64,000 bases of DNA from Sporothrix humicola (lineage: Eukaryota > Ascomycota > Sordariomycetes > Ophiostomatales > Ophiostomataceae), in contig WNYE01000070.1 of assembly GCA_021396245.1 (NCBI GenBank), positions 124,001 through 188,000 of the forward strand. Reading direction: 5' to 3'. Positions 1-9,380 of the stretch are shown in pieces. The position numbers were made by a program, and so were the translations under genes. The first letter of the stretch is position 1. Each line of letters starts with the position of its first letter. The notes beneath the pieces were generated by a model. It saw only the letters and a list, made by a program, of their open reading frames with translations, was not told the origin of the DNA and made no database searches.

Positions 1-8
1 AGCGGGTC

Positions 9-19
9 CGGGAAATCGG
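9..19 (+). promoter_or_regulatory. CGG-N5-CGG candidate Zn2Cys6 site 1
   Basis: The sequence reads CGGGAAATCGG, two CGG triplets in direct orientation separated by GAAAT. Direct CGG pairs with fixed spacing are a known binding-site form for Zn2Cys6 dimers. It is one of five identical copies, all within the first 4.1 kb. Use by the nearby regulator is inferred. Confidence 0.45.
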
Positions 20-205
20 GCATCTCTTGATGAAGACAGACAATTCCCGGACCCTGGACGGCACAACTGCTCTCGTGACAACAGTTGATGGCACGGTCCG
101 GGGGTATGGCACGAGCTTGACGAGCTAACAATGCCTATTACCCCATGCTTGCCCGCATGGTCGTGATGTTTGTCCACCATCGAACGAGGAAGACCGTCTT
201 AGTGT

Positions 206-216
206 CGGGAAATCGG
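206..216 (+). promoter_or_regulatory. CGG-N5-CGG candidate Zn2Cys6 site 2
   Basis: This is an exact CGGGAAATCGG. A half copy, CGGGAAAT followed by AC, begins at about 228. The flanking bases differ from those of the other copies, so the identity is confined to the motif rather than coming from a dispersed repeat. Confidence 0.45.
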
Positions 217-381
217 CGGTGCGCTACCGGGAAATACAAGTGTCAGTGGCGGCAAAACGGAGAGCCCTTGTGAGTCTCCACTTATTTCGACACATCGTTC
301 ATTCTCTTTCACCTGTTTTTTCCACTTTATCACACATCGCCCGCACTATCGTTTCTTTCATTGAATCCGGGGTGAGACTCA

Positions 382-392
382 CCGATTTCCCG
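382..392 (-). promoter_or_regulatory. CGG-N5-CGG candidate Zn2Cys6 site 3 (inverted)
   Basis: The plus strand reads CCGATTTCCCG, the reverse complement of CGGGAAATCGG. It lies about 1.1 kb upstream of the permease start. Function is inferred from repetition and from the presence of a Zn2Cys6 gene next to the permease. Confidence 0.45.
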
Positions 393-600
393 GGAACTGT
401 TCTCCTTTTTCCTTTCTCCTTTCTCTTTTTCTCTTTCTTGTCCCTTGTCATTCCCCATCCTATGCTCCATCTCTTCCAATCCCCACGGGGCGAGACAATG
501 GGGTGACGACGCCGACGCTAACATGATTTTGTGGTCTTTTCACGGCAATACATCTTAGTAGTCGACAGAGTCAATGGAGTTCTCAATCGAGTGATGGAGA

Positions 601-636
601 CACAATGGAGACAACACTGGAGACAATACTGGAGAA
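601..636. repeat. Imperfect 12-bp tandem repeat
   Basis: About three units built on TGGAGACAA with CA/TA linkers follow one another. It is a short, degenerate minisatellite-like stretch with no visible coding role. Confidence 0.4.
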
Positions 637-1473
637 TAACACCTCAAGAAACAACGAGCCGTAGTACGAGCTGTACACAGTAGCTTCACCAAGGAGTATC
701 TACGAGTACAGCCGAGCTTGGAGACTTGGAGAATGGCGGGCCTGCCAAGAATACTCCGAATCGTCAAGGTGCAGGTGAGTGCCATGAGCCATGAACTATG
801 GCATGGTGAGGCGGTGGCGCTGACGGCGAGGCCTGGGAGGCTAGCCCGTCCTTGGTGTCTTTGGTGTCTTTGGCGTCTCCTTTAAATCTTCCAAGCACAT
901 TGCACATGGCTCACCGTCCTGATGGCTTGGCTACGGGAAATCTGGAAAATGTGTGTCTATCATTGAATTTTCCTAGTCTGTTCTTGTTATCCTTGTTGTC
1001 TTTGCAGTCTCTCGTGCCATTTTGCGACTTCTCCTCATCCACACGCAGCTCACCACCTCCTTCGGGCACACCTTGCATGCCTCGTGGTTTCCCCTTTCTC
1101 CTTTGTATTTTGCGGAGTACTCCGTATGCCATGGAGGCAGCTGTCGTCTCCGTCTTCTCTCCCTCTTCTTTTCTGTTTGTTTATCCGGGGCCCCAGACAG
1201 GAAACAGATCAGCCATCACTCATCTCCTTCACGCCATCCACTCTTTTCAGTATTTCCACGCTTTGCCCCGGCTCTTCATCTATCTGTTGTTTTTGACACG
1301 GATGCTGAACATCTGATAGCCGAGCAAGCAAGTGTATAAAGACGTGGCGATCTCTTTTTGTTTTTGTTTTTGTCGTCGTTCTGTCTTTGATCGACAGTCT
1401 TCACTGTGTCTCTTCTGTGTCCTCTCAACATATTTTCCCTTCTTCCTTTCTTATTACTCATCACACACATAAC

Positions 1474-3017
1474 ATGGCCAACCTCGACGACATTGTGCCC
1501 GAGGGCCGCAATGCCCAGGACTACCTGGCAATTGTCAACTCATGGACGCCCGAGGAGCGCATCGCTCGCGAGAAGGCTCTGAAGCGCAAGATTGACTTTC
1601 GTCTTCTTCCTATTCTGGTGAGCACTCTTCCAGTTCCTATTGATATCGTCCACCACTAACTTCTCAGATCATCATGTACATTATGAACTACATCGACCGC
1701 AACGCCCTCCCCCAGGCGCGCATCCAGGGCCTCGAAAATGACTTGGGCCTCAAGGGCGTCGAGTACAACGTTGTCCTGTCCCTGACGTTCGTCGGCTACA
1801 TTCTCATGCAGGTGCCCAGCAACATGCTGCTGTCGATGCTCCGCCCCTCGTGGTACCTGTCGGCGGTCATGATTGCCTGGGGCATTGTCAGTGGTGCCAC
1901 GGGCGCCGTCCAGAACTTTGGCGGTCTGCTGGCGTGCCGCTTCTTCCTGGGCATTGCGGAGGCGCCGTTCTTTGTCGGCGTGGCGTTTTTGTTTTCGGGC
2001 TGGTACACGCGCAAGGAGCTCGGTCTGCGCCTAGGCATCTTCTTCTGTGCGGCCATGCTGTCAGGCGCTTTTGGCGGCCTGTTTGCCGCCGGCATTGCCG
2101 CCGCGTTCAAGAACAACAAGATTGCCAGCTGGCGGTGGCTGTTTATCATTGAGGGTGCCGCCACGGTGGTGTTTGCGGCCATCTGCGCTTTCGTCATCCC
2201 CGACTGGCCCACCACGACCAAGTGGCTTACCGAAGAAGAGAAAGCCCTGGGTGTTGTCCGCCTGATCGAAGACGCCGGCCAGGAGGAAGAGGACATTGGC
2301 ATGAAGCAGGGCTTGCGCATCGCCGCCAGCGACTACCGTGTCTGGCTGTGCATTGTCGGCCAGCTCTGCGTGCAGGCAGTTGCCTCGCTCACCAACTTTT
2401 TGCCCACCCTCGTCAAGAACTTTGGCTTCAACACGATCAACACGCTCCTCCTCACAGCGCCGCCCTACATCGCCACCGCCCTCTTTTGTCTCTTCAACAC
2501 CTGGTACTCGGACCGCACCAGCAAGCGCTCGCCGCACATGATTTATCCCAGTATCGCCGCCGTCGTCGGCATCGTGATTACGCTGGCCACCACCAAGACC
2601 GCCGCCCGCTACTTTGCCCTCTTCCTCATGCTGCCCGGCACCTACGGCTGCTTCCAAATCTCCAACGCCTGGATGGCCAACATTGCCTCGCGCCCGCAAA
2701 AGACCCGCGCCATCGCCCTGGCCATGAACAACTCAATCGGCAACCTGGCGCTTGTCTGGACGCCGTACCTCTACCCGTCGTCGGCCGGTCCCCGCTACAC
2801 CGTCGCGTGGAGTGTCAACCTGGCCCTGACCGTCGTCACCATCTCCTCGTCCATTGTCCTGAGCATGGCCCTCCGCCGCGCCAACAAGGCTTTGGACGCT
2901 GCCGAGGTCAGCGCCGCGCTCGAGGGCGAGCTGGACCAGGACACCAAGGTCGCGGCCGACAGCCACGTCGAGGTCCGCCCCGGTGTCTACGACCAAAAGT
3001 TCCGGTTCGACATTTAA
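1474..3017 (+). CDS. MFS permease, anion:cation symporter (Dal5/TNA1-like) family
   Basis: This gene encodes a 12-helix plasma-membrane transporter of 497 residues. Exon 1 is 1474-1617 (48 codons). The intron at 1618-1667 has GTGAGC..CAG ends, and exon 2 is 1668-3017. The first ATG is at 1474; the frame extends upstream only through a TTG. After a hydrophilic N-terminus with WTPEEE-like spacing (SWTPEER), the first helix carries MNYIDRNALPQARIQG, the hallmark of the ACS family. GWYTRKELGLRLG sits in the loop after the fourth helix. The family imports organic anions such as allantoate, nicotinate, tartrate and sugar acids, usually with protons; the substrate cannot be read from the sequence. 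It is followed in tandem by a Zn2Cys6 regulator and a four-carbon acid sugar kinase, which suggests a sugar acid as substrate. Three CGGGAAATCGG sites lie upstream. Confidence 0.93.
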
Positions 3018-3107
3018 GCGTGTGCATGTGCCTGAAACTCAGAGTGTGTTGTAGCAAAGTGTATATAGTGTTATGTGTATATAGTTACGAGATGGGTCAC
3101 AGGACCA

Positions 3108-3113
3108 AATAAA
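3108..3113 (+). terminator. Polyadenylation signal of the MFS permease
   Basis: AATAAA lies 91 bases after the stop codon. It is preceded by two GTATATAG stretches (3061-3082) that resemble fungal efficiency elements. Confidence 0.5.
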
Positions 3114-3170
3114 GATCTCTACTTGATCTTTTGTGCACTGAGTGATTCTATGTGAAGGCTTTTCTTTGAT

Positions 3171-3220
3171 ATAACTTGATGTAACTTGATGTAACTTGAT
3201 ATAACTTGATATAACTTGAC
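3171..3220. repeat. 10-bp tandem repeat, five units
   Basis: The unit is (A/G)TAACTTGA(T/C), repeated five times head to tail. Only the first base varies between A and G, and the last unit ends in C. It lies just beyond the permease 3' end. Confidence 0.85.
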
Positions 3221-3794
3221 TGGACATCGGATACTTTCGAGTTGACTCGTCTTTATTACGGATATCTCGAGCCAGATATTGTTCGTAGAACCGTATTCCC
3301 GTCAAAGGATCTCTCCACAATGATCCTTGGAATCCATTGACTTTTCTTCGTGTCAGCTGATGTACGATGTATTCCGCAATCCATTACTGTATCATTCATT
3401 TTGTTTTAATGTTTTTATTGATTATTTTCTCCAATGCCATGATCTGTCCATATCTCTTCTTCTCTCTGTCTTTACCTTGTTGCCGTCTTGCCTTGGAGTG
3501 GTGTCCACTCGTGCGTCTCTAGCTGCATCCTGTAGTTTGCTGTAGTTTGGTGGCTGTTGGCGTCCTTCGGTGGTCTTGGCCCGTGCTGTTTCCTTTCTTC
3601 TCCCTCTTTTTTCTTGGCCTGTTCTAGCGTTTGTTAGCCCGGAATGCGAAGTATTCTTCCCAGTCTTTGCTTGCTAGCATGACACGACCTCGACGACTTG
3701 GACAAAGAGGAGCGAAAAGGAGGAGAAGGATGTGGTAAAAGTGGTCTGGGGCCTCCACAGTTGGAGAAGCTGGGGTCGTCGAAAAGAGTGTGAA

Positions 3795-3805
3795 CGGGAA
3801 ATCGG
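3795..3805 (+). promoter_or_regulatory. CGG-N5-CGG candidate Zn2Cys6 site 4
   Basis: CGGGAAATCGG is followed directly by GAAATC, so the element reads as a CGG-GAAAT-CGG-GAAAT array. It lies about 330 bases upstream of the start of the Zn2Cys6 regulator, which suggests autoregulation (inference). Confidence 0.5.
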
Positions 3806-4041
3806 GAAATCAATTCTCACTCTCATTTTCTCCATTCTCGCTTACACTCTTGCACCTTCCCCAGTTCTCCAGACATCCGATCACGAACCGAGCATTGGCA
3901 GGTCGCCGATGTCACGCGGACGCGAATGGACGCGATGCCACGGAATCAATTTTTTCGTTCGATTTTTTGTTCATTCTAATTTTCCTCAAATTTTTATTCC
4001 GACATCGTCTTGGTCGTCCGTCTTCAAAGTCTTTTAGTATC

Positions 4042-4052
4042 CCGATTTCCCG
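4042..4052 (-). promoter_or_regulatory. CGG-N5-CGG candidate Zn2Cys6 site 5 (inverted)
   Basis: CCGATTTCCCG on the plus strand is the inverted motif. It lies 82 bases upstream of the regulator's ATG. Depending on the transcription start it could sit in the leader. Confidence 0.5.
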
Positions 4053-4133
4053 TTTCCGTCTTTGTCTCGGGTCGCTCTTTCCTTTTGCGACTCGACTGTC
4101 GAGTGGAGTGCTTTCCGTATCAACACAGCAACA

Positions 4134-7028
4134 ATGGAAAGTGGAAACAACGTGGCCACAGCGGTACCTGCAGCCCCAGGTCCAGGGCCACATTCAGCAC
4201 ATTCAGGGGCATCAGGGCAATCAGCACCAGAGCACAATGGGCCATCACAGCATGCACAATCACAGCCGCCACAACCACCACAAGACGGCCGAAATGCACG
4301 TCCCTCGCCAATACCAACACCGCCTCGTGTCGAGTCTACTCCATCACGACAGGTGACAGACGCTTTCGACACTGAAACACCAAGTCAACACCATCACCAT
4401 ACGCCACAACATGGCGCCTCCTCCGTCACGTCCTCCCGCAAGAGGGTCTCTTCCTCGGGCGGCATCAAGAAGCCTGGCGGTGCCAAGGCGCCCAGCGGCA
4501 AAGGGCCCGGTCGCAAACCGCGGGCATGCGCCGAGTGCAAGAAGCAAAAGATGAAGTGCGAGGTGCTGGCGGGCCAGGTGCGGTGCCGGCACTGTCACCG
4601 GCGCGGCCTAGACTGTGTTATGGGCGAGTGGGCAAGGGAGGTCCAACAACAAGAGGAGGAGAAGGAGAGAGAAAGGGAGAAGACAGAAAAGGAGCGGGAG
4701 AGGGAAAGAGAACAGTCACAGTCCGTCCGTGACGACCCTTGGGAAAAGGAAAAGGAAACCGGCAACGCGCAGACACTGGACGAGATGCGGCGCGAGATCC
4801 AGCAGATGAAGGCGAGCATCGACGTCTTGGTCAGGCATGGACTTCAGACAAGGCCATCCACCTTGCCTGTGCCTGCATCTGGGCCTTCGTCAGTGCCCGC
4901 CCTGCCTGACACGCCCAATGCCACCAACACGCAGGCCAGCAACCACGGCACGCATTCGAGCACACACGGGCATCACAGCGTGCCGATGGTATCGCATCCC
5001 ACATCACACTCGGCCCAGACGGCGACCCAGACGATCAGCCCGGCCGCCACGTCCCTGTCCACCCGCGAGGACAATACGCACATGGCCATGACACGGGAAA
5101 ACTCGCTGGAGCCAGAACCGGCAGACCAGAATGCAGCGGGAGGCGGTGCCGTGGCGGTGGACGAGCCGATGGGCAGCCTGTACGAAGTGACGCGGCTGCG
5201 CAACATCCGGAGCAGCGGGGCCAAGATGGTGAGGCCGCTGCGAGATGGCCCAGACGACCCGATTGATGATTTCATCTCGAAAGGCGTCATCTCTGAAGCC
5301 GAGGCGGAGGCGCTGTACCAGACCTTCCACACAACACTCAACCACTATCTGTGGGTGGGCCTCGAACAAACACATCCTTCCTTTGCATCAGTACGAAAAT
5401 CGTCAGAGTTACTCACGGCCACGATTCTTACCGTGACGGCACTGCATATTCCTACGAGCGCCACCACCTTTGACACGTGCTACCGGGAGTTTCTGTCGCT
5501 GATCTCGTCGTCCATGTTCTCTCGATACCACTCGGTCGACGACGTGCGCGGCCTCTGCATTGCCGCCTTTTGGCTCTCTGAAGTCTCGTGGAAACTGTCG
5601 GGCCACGCCATCCGTATTGCCACCGAGCTCAACATCCACCAGTCGTTTGCACGAGCTCTGGAAGGTGACGGCGACCGTGAACATTTTCTAAAGGCAAGGC
5701 TGTGGTACATGCTGTATGTGTGCGATCACCACTTCAGCATTGCCTACGGACGACCGCCCATGATTGCCGAGTCCCAGCAGATCCGCGAGCACGAGACGTT
5801 TCTGGCGTCGCCGTTTGCCGATGCCCTCGACCAGCGGATCTGTTCACAGGTCAACCTGATGCAGATCATGACAAAGATCTATGGAAGGTTTTCTGAGAGA
5901 CGAATTCCCACGAAGCCCCCCAGTCATCCCTCTCTGCACCCTGTGCCCGCTGATGATGACACGCCCGGCGGTTTTGCGATGGCGATGCTGGCCGAATCGG
6001 ACCTGGGCGAGCTGCGCACCTTCAACCTCGAGATCGACCAGTGGCGCATGAAGTGGCACGCCCGCCAGGCCAACAGCCGCTACATTGGCACCTTCCCGCC
6101 CAAGGGCATTATTCTGTACAGCTACTTTGCCAAGCTGCAGCTCAACTCCTTGGCCGTCCGGGGCGTGAGTCTCAGAGACGGCGACCATCTTTCGACAGAG
6201 CGCAAAGAGTTTGCCAACATGGGCATCTCGGCGGCGGCGAGCATCTTGACGTTTGTCCTCGAGGAGGACGACCTGCGGCGGGCGCTGGTTGGCACGCCCC
6301 TGTACGTGCACACAATGATTGCGTTTGCGTCGGTCTTTCTGATGAAGATGGCCGCGCAGTGGAACCGGGTCATGGGCCTCAACATTGAGTCGGCCTATGT
6401 GGCCCATCTCCTGAAGAGAATGGTCGCTCTCCTGCAGAGTGCCGTGACGTCCGACCGTCACCTTCTGTATCACATTGCCGCCGGTCTCGAAAAGATGCTG
6501 GCCAAACTGCAGCTGGGGACAGGCACCGGCAACAACAGCAACTCGACGAGCAACAACAATTCGGGGTCGTCGTCGTCGGCAGCGTCGTCATTGGGTGATC
6601 AGATCCAACCAAACCACAATCCAAGCACAAATACAAACCCAAGCCAGACACCAATGCACCAACATCCTCACCATGGCCAACAGAGGAGCTTGGACCTGCA
6701 CAGTGGTGACCACGACCAGAGCATGGCCAGTTCTCACGACTTTTCCATAAACGACAGTCACCAGAATCACGGCGTCACTCAGCATCTCTTCCAACAACAT
6801 CACCAACACACGGAAATGATGCCGCCAGGAGACGGTCTGGTGTCTGCTTTTCAGAGTTCACAAGTACCTGTGGCACGCTGGGATACAGACCTGTCAGGGG
6901 GTCTTGGTGGTCAAGACGTCTTTGGCGACGGCATGCCCATGCTGAACAATACCATCATCTACGAGGCTTTTGGCTCAGACTCGGCCAACGACGTCTACAA
7001 CCTGTTGACCAGCCAGTTTTCATACTAA
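4134..7028 (+). CDS. Zn2Cys6 fungal transcription factor with fungal_trans domain
   Basis: The gene encodes a nuclear regulator of 964 residues with no intron seen. ATG 4134 is the first ATG in frame; the upstream extension begins at a TTG. The N-terminal 120 residues are rich in Pro, His, Gln and Ser. A basic stretch then leads into a complete binuclear cluster, C-x2-C-x6-C-x8-C-x2-C-x6-C, at about residues 131-159. A highly charged Glu/Arg/Lys segment (about 169-200) looks like the dimerising coiled coil. The middle homology region (PF04082 type) covers about 395-585 and includes LWYMLYVCDHHFS followed by IAYGRPPM, as in PrtT/Leu3/PriB-like factors. The C-terminus is Gln/His/Asn/Ser-rich. 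It lies between a permease and a sugar-acid kinase in the same direction, and two CGG-N5-CGG sites precede it. A pathway-specific activator role is inferred. Confidence 0.92.
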   Translation: MESGNNVATAVPAAPGPGPHSAHSGASGQSAPEHNGPSQHAQSQPPQPPQDGRNARPSPIPTPPRVESTPSRQVTDAFDTETPSQHHHHTPQHGASSVTSSRKRVSSSGGIKKPGGAKAPSGKGPGRKPRACAECKKQKMKCEVLAGQVRCRHCHRRGLDCVMGEWAREVQQQEEEKEREREKTEKEREREREQSQSVRDDPWEKEKETGNAQTLDEMRREIQQMKASIDVLVRHGLQTRPSTLPVPASGPSSVPALPDTPNATNTQASNHGTHSSTHGHHSVPMVSHPTSHSAQTATQTISPAATSLSTREDNTHMAMTRENSLEPEPADQNAAGGGAVAVDEPMGSLYEVTRLRNIRSSGAKMVRPLRDGPDDPIDDFISKGVISEAEAEALYQTFHTTLNHYLWVGLEQTHPSFASVRKSSELLTATILTVTALHIPTSATTFDTCYREFLSLISSSMFSRYHSVDDVRGLCIAAFWLSEVSWKLSGHAIRIATELNIHQSFARALEGDGDREHFLKARLWYMLYVCDHHFSIAYGRPPMIAESQQIREHETFLASPFADALDQRICSQVNLMQIMTKIYGRFSERRIPTKPPSHPSLHPVPADDDTPGGFAMAMLAESDLGELRTFNLEIDQWRMKWHARQANSRYIGTFPPKGIILYSYFAKLQLNSLAVRGVSLRDGDHLSTERKEFANMGISAAASILTFVLEEDDLRRALVGTPLYVHTMIAFASVFLMKMAAQWNRVMGLNIESAYVAHLLKRMVALLQSAVTSDRHLLYHIAAGLEKMLAKLQLGTGTGNNSNSTSNNNSGSSSSAASSLGDQIQPNHNPSTNTNPSQTPMHQHPHHGQQRSLDLHSGDHDQSMASSHDFSINDSHQNHGVTQHLFQQHHQHTEMMPPGDGLVSAFQSSQVPVARWDTDLSGGLGGQDVFGDGMPMLNNTIIYEAFGSDSANDVYNLLTSQFSY

Positions 7029-7886
7029 GCCCTGCGTAGCAGGCAAACCTGTTGTCCGCAGCAGCGAAATAAAAATAATATAAAAAATGAAAATAGTAAA
7101 CCAAGCTCGCCATTTGAATGCCGTGCAACTGCCGAGAGTGGTTCATCATGTGGACGTTCCAAGTGATCTAGAACCAATATCTGGAGAAATTGAAAACAAA
7201 GAAAACGCCACGAGGGAAAACAAACCAAACTTGAGTGAATCATGCGACCTTGTGAAAGTCGAGACTCAACCAAGAACGCAAGATGGAGAAGATGGAGACC
7301 GGCCAAACGGAAATCTTCATGTTTGATTTCCCGTGTTTGTTCGGAGACGACAAGGCACCGCAAGGCCACGGAAAATGCATTTAATGGAAATCGGGAATCA
7401 CACAATGGAGACGGCCAATGTCCAGTGGGCCGCCAGCAGCGAACCGCCGAAAGACCGAAACGCCGACCGCTAAAATGTCAAAAGAAAAGCCAGGCCAGGG
7501 ACTATGTCAGGAACGGCTACTATGGAGCGGTTATGGATAGCGCCAGAGGTGGCCTGGCCAGGCCTAAAAGAGTAATTCACTAACACGCAGACACGCTAAA
7601 GTGCCATACACCATTCACCACTGCCAAAACGCCGAGTGTGTTCTGTGTCGCGCCTGCCGTTGGAGCTCAAGCTCCGTCCTCGGGCAAGCACCCCGCCGAA
7701 GGGGAAGGAAGGTGACTTTAATTCTCCAAAAATGGAAGTGACGACTGTCAACTGACGACAGTAACCTCCCAACTTCTCCTCATTTTACCTTTTCTTAAGA
7801 ACGTCGACGTAACATCTCATCTGCTCGAAGAGCAGTCTTCCCCTTCTCCATTCCCGCAACCGACCTCGCTCAACACACCCCTCACA
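7029..7886. other. Intergenic region upstream of the sugar-acid kinase
   Basis: No gene is supported. Two partial versions of the upstream motif occur: GATTTCCCG at 7325-7333 (the inverted CGGGAAATC) and GGAAATCGGG at about 7386. The 100 bases before the kinase start are C/T-rich leader-like DNA. Confidence 0.5.
7068..7073 (+). terminator. Polyadenylation signal of the Zn2Cys6 gene
   Basis: AATAAA lies 40 bases after the stop codon, within an A-rich stretch. Confidence 0.45.
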
Positions 7887-9380
7887 ATGTCCCTCGACCT
7901 CACATCCACGCTTTCCGCGCTGCCACCACTGCCCGCCGAGGCTGCGGGCTACCGCGCACAAGTCGCCGCTGCTCTCGATGCACAGAAAAGCAAAGCGACA
8001 ACAGCCGCCTCGGCCATTCCGTTGCTCGTGGCCCTCGACGACGACCCGACCGGCACGCAGACCTGCCACGATGTTTCGGTGCTGACCGTCTGGGACGTGC
8101 CCACGCTGACCGACCAGTTTGTGCGCAGCAACACCAAGAAGAGCCCCTACTACGGGTTTTTCATTCTCACCAACTCGCGCGCCCTCCATCCCGAGCCGGC
8201 GCGAGCCCTCATTCAAGAAATTTGCCAGAACCTAAAGCGGGCGTCTGAAATCACGGGCCGGCCATTCGAGGTCGTCCTGCGGGGCGACTCGACCCTGAGA
8301 GGCCACTTCCCGCTCGAGCCGGAAGCCGTCGAGAGCGTGCTGGGTTCCGCTGACGCCTGGGTCCTGTGTCCCTTTTTCCTGCAGGGCGGCCGCTACACGA
8401 TTGGCGATGTGCACTACGTCGCCGACACCGAAACAAACCAGCTCGTGCCGGCGGCCGAGACGCCGTTTGCCAAGGACGCGACATTTGGCTACAAGAGTTC
8501 CAACCTGAGAGAATACGCAGTCGAGAAGGGAAGGGGCGCCATCGCTCCGGAGGACGTCACCTCAATTTCCTTGGAGACCATTAGGGTTGGCGGCGTGCCC
8601 GCCATTTATGAGCAGCTCCGCAGCCTGCCCACCGGCAAGCGCACCGTTGTGGCGATCAACGCCGCCGCCGAAGAGGACGTCGACGCAGTTGTCCTGGCCC
8701 TCATGCAGGCCGCCAGCGAGGCCGGCAAGAAGTTTCTGTTCAGGACAGGCGCCGCCTTCGTATCGGCCAGACTCGGCATTGCACCGATCGATCCCCTACC
8801 GTTCAGCGCGCTGGCCGCGCCCGACTCGACACCTTCCAAGGCGGGCGGCCTCATTATTGCCGGCTCGTACGTGCCCAAAACGACGGCCCAGCTCAAGGTC
8901 CTCACGGAAAAGTCGGGCGACCGCTTGTCGGTCGTTGTCCTCAGTGTCAACGATTTGCTGGAATCACCAGAAAAGGCAGCCTCTGCCGTCGCTGCCGCCA
9001 TTGCCACCGCCGAGCGCGACATTGCCGCCGGTCAGGACGTGCTGGTCATGACCTCGCGCGATCTGGTCGTGGGCAAGGACGAGGCCGCGTCGCTCGATAT
9101 CGGTGCAACGGTGGCAAAGGCGCTCGTCGACTTTTTGACAGCGCTCTCCACCAAACCCCGCTACGTCATCGCCAAGGGCGGCATCACGTCGTCCGACATG
9201 GCCACCAAGGCCCTGGGCTTCCGCCGCGCCATGGTGGTCGGGCAGGCCGCGCCGGGCGTGCCGCTGTGGCGCTGCGACGAGCCCACGAGCAAGTGGCCCG
9301 GCCTGCCGTACGTCGTCTTCCCGGGCAATGTCGGCAGCAACGAGACGCTCTTTGACGTGGTCGACAAGTGGAGGCTGTAG
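7887..9380 (+). CDS. Four-carbon acid sugar kinase (DUF1537 family)
   Basis: A single-exon gene of 497 residues. It is an ATP-dependent kinase of the family that phosphorylates D-threonate, D- or L-erythronate and related four-carbon sugar acids in bacteria. The N-terminal substrate domain shows LVALDDDPTGTQT (Asp51-Asp53), LTNSRAL, and RGDSTLRG at residues 132-139. The C-terminal nucleotide-binding domain shows IIAGSYVPKT, VIAKGGITSSDMATKALG and the closing glycine-rich PGNVGSNETLFDVV. The length fits a stand-alone kinase; some fungal homologues are fused to an aldolase, and this one is not. It follows an ACS-family permease and a Zn2Cys6 regulator in the same direction. The family is clear, but the exact substrate is not visible. 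Confidence 0.93.
   Translation: MSLDLTSTLSALPPLPAEAAGYRAQVAAALDAQKSKATTAASAIPLLVALDDDPTGTQTCHDVSVLTVWDVPTLTDQFVRSNTKKSPYYGFFILTNSRALHPEPARALIQEICQNLKRASEITGRPFEVVLRGDSTLRGHFPLEPEAVESVLGSADAWVLCPFFLQGGRYTIGDVHYVADTETNQLVPAAETPFAKDATFGYKSSNLREYAVEKGRGAIAPEDVTSISLETIRVGGVPAIYEQLRSLPTGKRTVVAINAAAEEDVDAVVLALMQAASEAGKKFLFRTGAAFVSARLGIAPIDPLPFSALAAPDSTPSKAGGLIIAGSYVPKTTAQLKVLTEKSGDRLSVVVLSVNDLLESPEKAASAVAAAIATAERDIAAGQDVLVMTSRDLVVGKDEAASLDIGATVAKALVDFLTALSTKPRYVIAKGGITSSDMATKALGFRRAMVVGQAAPGVPLWRCDEPTSKWPGLPYVVFPGNVGSNETLFDVVDKWRL

Larger units (their letters stand above)
1..1473. other. Intergenic region upstream of the MFS permease
   Basis: No protein gene is supported here. The open frames present are short, lack convincing starts or follow pyrimidine-rich DNA. 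The stretch holds three exact copies of CGGGAAATCGG (9-19, 206-216 and, inverted, 382-392), two partial copies near 228 and 934, an imperfect 12-bp repeat around 601-636, and the 12-bp palindrome CGGAGTACTCCG at 1113-1124. The last 150 bases before the permease start are T/C-rich, as is usual for fungal leaders. Confidence 0.6.
3018..4133. other. Intergenic region between permease and regulator
   Basis: The stretch holds the permease 3' end, a five-unit 10-bp tandem repeat (3171-3220), T/C-rich DNA, and two exact CGGGAAATCGG sites in the likely promoter of the following gene. No protein gene is supported. Confidence 0.6.

Noticed and set aside
852..1316. 154-codon plus-strand frame upstream of the permease
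   Set aside because: It is rich in Ser, Leu, Phe and Pro because the DNA is pyrimidine-rich. No domain or typical codon bias is seen.
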